Assembly (NCBI GenBank): GCA_007449985.2
Contig: VIIQ02000643.1
Location: 1-64,000 of the forward strand
From: Desmodesmus armatus
Taxonomy: Eukaryota > Chlorophyta > Chlorophyceae > Sphaeropleales > Scenedesmaceae
DNA length: 64,000 nucleotides
Direction of reading: 5' to 3'
The translations under genes and the position numbers were made by a program. Numbering within the stretch: position 1 is the first letter of the stretch; the number at the start of each line of letters is the position of its first letter. Positions 57,150 to 64,000 of this stretch are shown piece after piece. The notes beneath the pieces are model-generated. The model saw only the letters and a list, made by a program, of their open reading frames with translations, was not told the DNA's origin and made no database searches.

Positions 57150-57151
57150 TA

Positions 57152-57495
57152 CCAGACACCCCCCTGCCCTCTGCCCTCTGTCCACCAGACACCCCCCTGC
57201 CCTCTGCCCTCTGGCATTCTACCCACTTTGGGCCATTCCACCCACTCCAGGTCACTCTTGCAGTTTTGCTGGAACAACTTCCAAGTCCACCAGACACCCC
57301 CCTGCCCCCTGCACTCTGGCATTCTACCCACTCTGGGCCATTCCACCCACTCCAAGTCACTCTGGCTGTTTTGCTGGAGAGTTTTATAACTCCACGAGCC
57401 CTACCCCCCCCCCCCCTGCATTCTGGCCCAGGAATGATTCCACCCACTCAGAGCCATTCCACCCACTCTGGGCCATTCTGGCAGTCCACCAGCCG
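57152..57495. repeat. Tandem repeat, unit about 105 bp
   Basis: Units start CCACCAGACACCCCCCTGCC and contain CTCTGGCATTCTACCCACTC, GGGCCATTCCACCCACTC and GTTTTGCTGGA. Copies start near 57182 and 57287, with partial copies on either side. The piece at about 54861-54890 is the left remnant, cut off by the 54893-57149 element. Confidence 0.75.
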
Positions 57496-57499
57496 CTCA

Positions 57500-58085
57500 G
57501 TAGTGTATCCTTCAGTGTGAGCCCAGTGTTGTTGTGAACAAACCAGCAAGCGGAGCCAAGCCAGAAACCCTACTCCTGCCACCATAACCATAAGTCCTAC
57601 ACAAAACCCTGATACCCTGACATGGGCACCCTCAAAAACACATTGCCATGGCATCACACCAGCATGCATGCCCATATGGGCATCCGCTGCATGTAGTCCT
57701 GCTGTTGCCACTAGCTCGTCTCGAGACTGACCACCGGTGATGAACTGTCGAGCAGCTGCCGTCTTCACAAAGGCAAACTTTTCGGCCCCCTTCTTCCGCC
57801 GGTGAAGGGGGTCCAAAAGCTGACACGTTCATATCAGCTGTCAGTTAGCTCCGGGGACCAAACGCCAGCATGCTGGGCTCCCCTACATCACTGCATGGCT
57901 GACATTCCCAGGACCCCCACGAGGAGCGCGTCCATAGTCCCTGCGCTCCACCATGTGCAAATACCACAGGTACAAGCAGCCACTGTACAGTCAACTTGCA
58001 AACTTGCTGCTCACTGGTCAGTGCCAGGGGTAGTAAGGGGTACAAAGGGTACCACTTACTATCCCTGGGCAATGCTGTTCCCTGC
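57500..58085. other. No gene firmly recognised
   Basis: Leads into the reverse-transcriptase remnant. Frames here may be decayed upstream parts of that element, but no motif is visible. Confidence 0.3.
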
Positions 58086-58860
58086 AGCAAATCTATTTGC
58101 CATCAAACCATCTGGTTTCTTTTCTGGTGGTGTCTTAAACCACAAGTCAGACGTACCTACTAGGGCCTACGTTGACCTACGCACAGCCTATGATTCCATC
58201 TCCTGGCTGCGCTTTGGCGTGTGCTGTGTGCTTATCGTGCCACACTTGGCTCGGAGCCTAGGGCTGTCAAGCGGCTGGCTAAGCTGCACCGGGCAGGTAC
58301 AAAGGTTGCGGTCAAGCTGGCCGTTGAGCGGTCGTTTGACATTGAGGGTCCACCACAAACCTGAGAGTTTTTAGGCTGCTGATAGGTACTGGTGTCTTTC
58401 AAGCTGACGAGCCGCTGACCCCCCCCCCCACCCACACACACATATTGGTCTTAGGTTTGTGGTGGACCCCTTGGCCATGGTGCGTGACAGGTAGCTCAAC
58501 ATCCTCTTTGATTGTGTTGAGCCAAGCTGTTGGCGGCAGAGTGCCTGAGGGCATGCGGCTGGCCTGCAGGGCTGAGGGAGAGGTACTCTTTTGGCATGCC
58601 AGGGCTGGTGAGCTTAGCACCATGTTGACGAAAGCTGCTCTCCTGTATGCGGATTACCTGGTGCTTATGAGCTGTGACAGGTGTGAGATACAGCTAATCG
58701 TCAAGGTGTTTGACTCTGGTTGCAGCAGCATGGGTAGGTGTGCCAATGCGGCCAAGATCGATCTCATTGCTGCATGCCTCGATGGTCAACCACTAGAGCA
58801 TGTGCAGTTGTCAGGTGATGAGGCGCGCTATGTGCCAGGTACCATGGTACCTGGCCAGGT
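58086..58860 (+). pseudogene. Non-LTR retrotransposon reverse transcriptase remnant
   Basis: Shifted frames preserve the order of a non-LTR polymerase: AYVDLRTAYDSIS (motif A), then RVYRATLGSEPRAVKRLAKL and HRAGTKVAVKLAVERSFDIE, and after a 124-bp insertion KAALLYADYLVLMSCDRCEI, where the catalytic YADD box reads YADY. LDGQPLEHVQLSGDEARYV follows, the usual post-motif strand. Frame shifts, the inserted repeat at 58347-58470 and the lost aspartate mean it is inactive. The clade is not assigned. Confidence 0.7.
58347..58470. mobile_element. 124-bp foldback insertion in the reverse-transcriptase remnant
   Basis: GGGTCCACCACAAACCT at the left is exactly inverted at the right (AGGTTTGTGGTGGACCC). 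The interior contains a C run. It shares its left half with 49315-49460. No clear target duplication. Confidence 0.65.
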
Positions 58861-58869
58861 ACTCCAGAC

Positions 58870-59660
58870 CCACCAGAATCACCAGACATGCCTATGCAAT
58901 GCTTCACATCACCATTCAGTGGTTGTACTGCTCTTGCCACACGCATATGGTAAAGCTGAGCCTTTCAGCCAGTGCGCTGCCTACTGGGCTGTCGGGCAGC
59001 TCATCACCATCAAAGCCTGGCAAGACAAAGTCATCATCATCATGTTACACGTTTTCCAGCAGGGTCATTGCGCTAAATCATGCTTAGCAACAAATCTACC
59101 TAGGTGCCTAAAACAGCACCACCCGACAAAACATGGGAAAGCTTTGCAACTCCCCACTGTCTGGGCCGGTTGTGGCCGCTCAACAGCAAATGCATCAACA
59201 AAAACACGAGACTGACTGCCATGCAGGCGACCCAACCACACATAAACTGTTTAAAGGATCAAGTCCAGAGATGGGCAGGTTGTATTGCACTGTCAGACTC
59301 ATTGGCATTGATGCCATGCACCTATGCCCAACACAACAGGCAACAAAATGTTGCTGCCCCACACCTACTGCTGCGCGGATTCATTGTTGAAACTACTAGT
59401 AGTGCGGGAGGAATCCAGGGGACCCTGTGGTCAGTAGGTCACTCTGGTGCACCAAAGCAACAAAGTGCGTAGCCGGGTGAGCACAGCTCTTGCCCCCCTA
59501 CAGTAGCTGTGCCAGGTCACTGCAACAGCAACTGTGCAACCACATGGTGAGACCCGCCCAGAAAAACGTCCATGTGGCATCCTATGTCTGTGATGTGGGA
59601 TTGAAGCGGGCGACCCTGTGAGCATTCTGGCGGACAGCTCGATCAAAGCCACAGCACTCT
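58870..59660. other. Decayed downstream part of the non-LTR remnant, no gene
   Basis: No further motifs could be read with confidence. Confidence 0.3.
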
Positions 59661-59661
59661 C

Positions 59662-60240
59662 TTGCACAACCGCTGCTGCTGCTCTCTGACTGTTCACGCA
59701 GCACCTGCTGCTCCTTCTTCGCCACCTGACAAAGTCATGCTGGTTGCAAACAATTGGATTGATCCAAGGATATTGACAAGCCCAGCGGCAGCAACCAGCA
59801 CCCAAGTCCATGCAGCAACCCAGGAGCTGCCTACTTGCAGCACTCACGAGGGTACCCTTCACATCAGCAGTCTGTGGGGGGGCCAAGGGGGCTACCAATA
59901 CCAGCAACACCCAGAGCACCCAGAGCACCAGCAGCCAGGAGCTGTCTACATGCAGCACTCAGGAGGGAACCCTGCACAGCAGCAGTATGTGGCGGACCAG
60001 GGGGGTTCTGGCTACTAAAACCAGCAACACGCAACAGCACCAGCAGCAGCAGCCAGGAGCTGCCTAAATGCAGCACTCAGGAGGGCACCCTACAGAGAAG
60101 CAGTATATGGCGGGCCAAGGGGGTTATGCATACCAACACCAGCAGCACCCAGAGCACCAGCAGCCAAGAGCTGTCTACTTGCAGCACTCAGGAGGGTACC
60201 CTCACAGCAGCAGTATGTGGCGCAGCCACAAGGGACGGTC
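59662..60240 (+). pseudogene. Q/G/Y-rich coding tandem repeat, frame-broken
   Basis: Four copies of a 110-119-bp unit begin at about 59820, 59935, 60054 and 60164 (CCAGGAGCTG, CAGCACTCAGGAGGG, CAGCAGTATGTGG, CCAACACCAGCAGCACCCAG). Read in the best frame the unit gives QQPGAVYMQHSGG, NPAQQQYVADQGGSGY and QGGYQYQQHPEH, a low-complexity prion-like composition. Unit lengths 115, 119 and 110 are not multiples of three and stops interrupt copies 2 and 3, so no single frame spans all. It is likely the decayed end of a once-coding repeat. Confidence 0.5.
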
Positions 60241-60299
60241 CAAGCTGCTGGCAGGAGAGTCGGGTCTGGTCAAAATGTCTAGTGTGCCTGGCTGGTAAT

Positions 60300-60680
60300 G
60301 TGGTCTATCTGCTGTGTCTGGCATGGCTGGTGTGGCCTATCTTGCAGTCTAGTGCACCTGGTATTTCTGGTGACTCTGGCCTATGTGGTTGTCTGGTGTA
60401 GCTGGTCTATCTGGTGTGTCTGGCGTATTCGGTGTGTCTGGCCTATGTGCTACTCTTGGTTATTTGGCAACGCTTGCTTTTCTGTTGGGTTCTTGAGAGC
60501 TTCTGTAGTGCAATTCCATGGTCCTTCCCTTCTCTAAAATTCTTGGATTATCATTTTGGAGTGGTAAATGTTTTGAACATATAATATATGATGTGGCCAT
60601 CGGTTTATGACACCATCAGTCTTGAGTGTGGTGTATCTGATTTGTCTGGTGTAACTGTTCTATGTGGTGTGTCCGGCCTA
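60300..60680. repeat. Degenerate TCTGGTGTGTCTGGCCTATG repeat
   Basis: Short words TCTGGTGTG, CTGGCCTATGTGG and GGTCTATCTG recur irregularly over about 380 bp, separated by AT-rich unique sequence near 60480-60600. Confidence 0.6.
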
Positions 60681-60849
60681 TCCAGTCATCTGTCGCCACC
60701 AGAGCAGAAGCTCTGCCTCATCAGTGAGAGAGAGAGAGATGACGCGGAGTGCCAGGCACACCGCGTTGTTTTAGGGGGAGAACGTGTGTGACTGCTCTGC
60801 AGTCGCCACGTCCCCACCATGCCCCCAGGTGCAAGAGACACCCTAGGGG

Positions 60850-63639
60850 TCAAGGGGGTTGTTTAAGCTTTCTTCTCTTCCTGTGTGAGGTTTCGTTTTG
60901 GAGGTGCACTGCATTTTTCCGTTTGCTCCATGTTGATCTGGCGTATGTTTGTGCATTTCTGATGGCTGCATGTCTTGTGTTCCATATTTCTTCCACATGT
61001 CTACCTGCCAGGTGGTGCAGTCTTCTCAGCAGTCTAGGCAATGCTGGTCCTACAATTCCCAGTCCTTTCAGCTTTTCTTCTGTGTTTTTATATATGCAGC
61101 CGGACACTCCTAGCATAATTGTGGTGAGTTTTACTTCCGCTTTGGGGTCGAATATCTGTAATGCTGTCATCAGACGGTCGTGCTGACGTTCTGCTCGTGT
61201 TTCCTGCTGAGACGGGTCTGTATCTCTGCAATACTTGATCTCTAGCAGCTCGTAACTCCTGGCGTGGTTCTCTGTCCGCACGAGCATGGCGTCTGGTTTG
61301 CAGTGCGCGCTGATTCGGCGCTTCATCCCTACGGGCATATCTTTCGGGAGGGCGGCGAGAGGGATTCTGCTTTTGCTTTTCATGATCGCGCATCTTCTGC
61401 TCAAACCTACATCGCTCATAGCCAGTTCCTTTGCTCTATCTCCGTCGTTGATCGCCTGTACTATCAGGGAGCCCGCGTCGTTGTGCCTCTTGGTGACCGC
61501 CCCGGACAGCGCCGGGCAAGCACTCAATGCGTGGTGTCCGCCATCCTGTTGGCCACAGAGTGGGCAGCTGTCGGTGCTGCTTAGCTTGTATCTATTTAGC
61601 AGTTTGTTGGTTGGCAGCAGGCCCCATCTGTACTGAAGAATGAATTTGCGTCTTCTGTGCTGGACTTCGTTGTTGTTCATGAAAAGGTGGCTGTATTTTG
61701 GGTGTACGTTTTTGGCTTGGTCGGCCCACGCGCTGTAGTACACAGTGGACGTGTTTGCACTACCCAGTGCGCAGTCCTGCTTTGCTTTGTTTTTCAGAGT
61801 TTCTGCCAAATTCGCAATGGGGGTGTGTTCGCGCCTGGTATCCGTCTTGGTGACAACCTCTTCAATGGAGTACGGCCAGAAGTAGGTTTCTCTTGCATTA
61901 CTCTGTATTTTAGAAGTGATGGTTGGTTCTTGTTTTTCTTTGGCCACTTGCACTGCCATGTGATCCGCCATCTCGTTACCATATACACATATATGGCTTG
62001 TGACTTTCCAAAGGTGTAAGGTTGCTTGCGACTGTCGCAGCCGTTGCACTATGTCTGTCAGCAAGCTATGATGCCGGTGCTCTCGCATATCTTGTGGGTT
62101 GGTTATCATCTTGTGTATTTGATACATGGACGTCTGGCTGTCTGTGGCTATGTGGATCTCTTCCTTTGGGCCAGGTTTAGCCAGTACATAGGCTTCCCTT
62201 ATACCCACTAGTTCTGCCCGTGTGATGGTATTGACGTTGGGCAAGTACCTCTCGTTTTGCGCTGCGCAGGAGCCTCCTGTGATGGTGCAGTTGGTTGTGT
62301 GAGCGCGGGCTTCGCTGGCATGGTTATCTGCCGGTTTGTAAATAGCTGCCGCTATGCTGACCCCTTTGCCTTCTATCTTGATGGCGCTGCCATCAGTGTA
62401 GTAGAAGTCTCTCCAGTCAAAGCGTAGAGGTGGGGGTGTGTTGGTTTCTTGTGGAGAGCATTTTGAGAGGTCTGGTGCTTGCCATCCCTCTTGTGGGTCT
62501 GGTGCTGGGGCTGCCCAAGTTGAGTTTTTGAAGGCTTTGGTGCGTGGAAGGCGCCTTTGCGTCCAGATTTGCTCTGGCGACCAGTCATTTGGATGGCATT
62601 GTATGCGCACTACGTGCTTGCTAGTTGCTCGTTGTCCCTTCAGGTGGGCAGTGCAAAGACGTGACATACGGTACAGCCAGCTATGGTCATATGTGTGCTT
62701 GGGTTCAAGAGATGCGTACCCTTCAGTATTACCGACGCTTACGATGTGCAGCCCCCATTTGGAGGGAGTCTGTTTTTGGAAGGGGGATGTGCCGGGGGCA
62801 TCCCTGTGCATGGCCGTGTGTGGGATGGTCAACAGCCCGCGGCACCAGCCTTTGTACCTCTGCAGTGTAGAGCTGTATGGGTTGCCCTTGTCTCCGTTTA
62901 ATGGGAGCGCTAGGACAGTGAGGGTGGGGGTCCGTGTATGTTGGGCGCTTTGCAAGGCCCATGCAAGGGCTCTTTGGGCTTGCTTTGTATCGCATGGTGG
63001 AGTCGCAAGTGACAGCCCTGTCCACCTGACAGAGAGGCTGTCGTAGCTGGCTCCGAAGGCTGCATCTTCAGCATGCTCGGTCCAGAAGTGATGGGTGGTG
63101 GGGTGCACTGTGAAGGGCGTCGTCATGCGTTCAGTGGCGCCTTGGAATGTGTTCAGGATGATGGCTTTCAGGTTCGGTGAGATCGTGTTGTCTATATTTT
63201 GTTGTTTGTTGTTCTTTTTGCCATAAATGCTGTATCTGGTGCACAATTTTGCGATTTCGTTTTCTGTTGAATCTTGTGGTGAGTTCTGTTGGTGGCGCTG
63301 AAACAGGTGACGGAGAGTCTGCGGTGTAAGCATGCCACAGCACGTGCCATCCGGCTGGTACACACATGCCGCCGTGACCGTGGTTAGTGTAGGCTCCTCT
63401 TTTGGGGGGCTTGGCAGACTGATCCCCTCCACTGTCCTTATTGCAATTGTGCTCTTGCCTTGGGGGTGGATGTCCACGTGTGGATTGATGGGCGCCGGGT
63501 GAATGTGAATTTGCTTCCGGATGTTGTCTCCTAGTGTCACGTCATAGAGGCGTTCACTCGCTCGTTGTTGGTTGCTCTGCGCTGTCGCTCGGCACTCCGA
63601 GTCTGGCAGGACGTACTTCGCGGGGCATGGTACTGGCAC
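60850..63639 (-). CDS. Retroelement-type protein: possible methyltransferase-like region, RNase HI, CCHC finger, PD-(D/E)XK nuclease
   Basis: An uninterrupted 929-codon frame (its opening codon is not ATG, so translation may enter from the overlapping upstream frame). Positions counted from 63639: about 170-330 has RMTTPFTVHPTTHHFW, AFGASYDSLSVRWTGLSLAT and then PPC, which I compare, tentatively, to PCIF1-like adenine-methyltransferase regions with NPPF altered to TPPC. At 412-565 is a full RNase HI: YYTDGS (D416), TRAELVGIREAY (E476), ATDSQ (D500), GNEMAD (D559). At 692-708 is a C-x2-C...H...C finger (CPLCGQQDGGHHALSACPAL). At 782-802 KPDAML...YELLEIKY gives PD-x16-E-x-K, a restriction-like nuclease signature, followed by TTIMLGVSGCIY. 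The tail is basic. Finger plus restriction-like nuclease recalls RLE-type non-LTR elements, but there is no reverse transcriptase in this frame. Confidence 0.7.
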   Translation of the reverse strand: MPVPCPAKYVLPDSECRATAQSNQQRASERLYDVTLGDNIRKQIHIHPAPINPHVDIHPQGKSTIAIRTVEGISLPSPPKEEPTLTTVTAACVYQPDGTCCGMLTPQTLRHLFQRHQQNSPQDSTENEIAKLCTRYSIYGKKNNKQQNIDNTISPNLKAIILNTFQGATERMTTPFTVHPTTHHFWTEHAEDAAFGASYDSLSVRWTGLSLATPPCDTKQAQRALAWALQSAQHTRTPTLTVLALPLNGDKGNPYSSTLQRYKGWCRGLLTIPHTAMHRDAPGTSPFQKQTPSKWGLHIVSVGNTEGYASLEPKHTYDHSWLYRMSRLCTAHLKGQRATSKHVVRIQCHPNDWSPEQIWTQRRLPRTKAFKNSTWAAPAPDPQEGWQAPDLSKCSPQETNTPPPLRFDWRDFYYTDGSAIKIEGKGVSIAAAIYKPADNHASEARAHTTNCTITGGSCAAQNERYLPNVNTITRAELVGIREAYVLAKPGPKEEIHIATDSQTSMYQIHKMITNPQDMREHRHHSLLTDIVQRLRQSQATLHLWKVTSHICVYGNEMADHMAVQVAKEKQEPTITSKIQSNARETYFWPYSIEEVVTKTDTRREHTPIANLAETLKNKAKQDCALGSANTSTVYYSAWADQAKNVHPKYSHLFMNNNEVQHRRRKFILQYRWGLLPTNKLLNRYKLSSTDSCPLCGQQDGGHHALSACPALSGAVTKRHNDAGSLIVQAINDGDRAKELAMSDVGLSRRCAIMKSKSRIPLAALPKDMPVGMKRRISAHCKPDAMLVRTENHARSYELLEIKYCRDTDPSQQETRAERQHDRLMTALQIFDPKAEVKLTTIMLGVSGCIYKNTEEKLKGLGIVGPALPRLLRRLHHLAGRHVEEIWNTRHAAIRNAQTYARSTWSKRKNAVHLQNETSHRKRRKLKQPP

Positions 63640-64000
63640 CCAGCAGGATGTCCAGTGCTTGAATTGCTTCTTCTGTGCCGTTTGCCCTTACTGTTTCAGC
63701 TGGTTCTGGGCAGGGTTTGATGCTGACTTTGAACAGTGTCAGCTTGTCCTTGTCTACTGCAGACAGCTCACCTGCTTGGCATTCCCAGCACTTGCCATTG
63801 GTGTACTGATTGTTTCGTCGCGTAAGCGGACCGTGGCCTGTGCAGGTTGTGTGGCAGACCCGATTACATGATGTACATTGCAGGATATCCTGGTCATACT
63901 TTTCTGTCGGCTCATAGTGTAGGGGGGTGATGTCTGTCCAGCAGCATTCACATGGCCGTGTCAAGTTTAGCAGTGCTTTGTCGGCAAATGTGGCTGGGGT
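63554..64000 (-). CDS. PHD-finger reading frame, runs off the window
   Basis: The frame is open from the window edge (64000) to a stop at 63554 and overlaps the 929-codon frame by 86 bases in another phase. It contains PCECCWTDITPLHYEPT, ILQCTSCNRVCHTTC and GKCWECQ, giving the C4-H-C3 order of a PHD zinc finger. PHD fingers occur in proteins of several non-LTR elements and could bind histone tails. The 5' part, possibly including a reverse transcriptase, would lie outside this window. The overlap suggests ribosomal frameshifting, a missed intron or a frameshift mutation. Confidence 0.6.
   Translation of the reverse strand, partial: TPATFADKALLNLTRPCECCWTDITPLHYEPTEKYDQDILQCTSCNRVCHTTCTGHGPLTRRNNQYTNGKCWECQAGELSAVDKDKLTLFKVSIKPCPEPAETVRANGTEEAIQALDILLGASTMPREVRPARLGVPSDSAEQPTTSE

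Noticed and set aside
1..64000. tRNA, rRNA and bacterial-type promoters, ribosome-binding sites or terminators
   Set aside because: I saw no convincing cloverleaf, rRNA segment or prokaryotic signal; a covariance-model scan would be needed to exclude divergent tRNAs.

Overview
The window looks like nuclear DNA of a green alga, most likely a chlorophycean of the Chlamydomonas/Volvox/Haematococcus kind. The species cannot be named from sequence alone. The reasons are GT-AG introns with ordinary eukaryotic donors and acceptors, CAG/CTG-rich coding, many microsatellites and G/C homopolymers, a Ty3 chromovirus, and several type II Golgi-style glycosyltransferases. Nothing bacterial, organellar or operon-like was seen. 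Genes are sparse and most recognisable structure is mobile DNA.

Layout from left to right. At 1.3-3.1 kb lies a fucosyltransferase-like gene with three frame breaks and one intron. At 4.16-7.06 kb lies a CACTA-type element with perfect 28-bp ends and an ATT target duplication. A GC-core hairpin element follows at 7.7-8.2 kb. A multi-exon minus-strand gene of unknown function occupies about 9.2-11.1 kb. An intact, intronless type II membrane fucosyltransferase-like protein lies at 15.96-17.28 kb. A six-exon gene encoding a 448-residue protein spans 19.9-23.8 kb, and a second CACTA element (GCA target duplication) sits inside its third intron. A 270-bp MITE (24.0 kb), a 29-bp-arm hairpin (24.7 kb), a foldback element with arms of about 340 bp (25.5-26.6 kb) and a 35-bp minisatellite (28.3-28.6 kb) come next.

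From 31.5 to 38.0 kb is a decayed, rearranged Ty3/chromovirus: zinc knuckle, protease, reverse transcriptase, RNase H, integrase and chromodomain on the plus strand, and the amino-terminal part of gag on the minus strand. A pair of ~500-bp inverted repeats flanks the plus-strand part. A 206-bp TA-flanked MITE has jumped into its reverse transcriptase. A GT32-family glycosyltransferase is on the minus strand at 47.4-48.6 kb. A 2.7-kb element with 29-bp ends and a 3-bp duplication has split an 18-bp minisatellite at 49.9-53.2 kb. From 54.0 to 57.2 kb is a set of TA-flanked elements sharing CCGTA/CCGTG ends, one nested in another. A dead non-LTR reverse transcriptase fragment (YADD changed to YADY) is at 58.1-58.9 kb, and a broken Q/G/Y-rich coding tandem repeat at 59.8-60.2 kb.

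The right edge (60.85-64.0 kb, minus strand) carries the most unusual coding unit. A PHD-finger reading frame runs off the window and overlaps a 929-codon frame holding a possible adenine-methyltransferase-like region, a complete RNase HI, a CCHC finger and a PD-(D/E)XK-like nuclease, with no reverse transcriptase in view. The only genes that plausibly share a job are the three glycosyltransferases, which would all act in the Golgi. The rest is a layered record of transposition.
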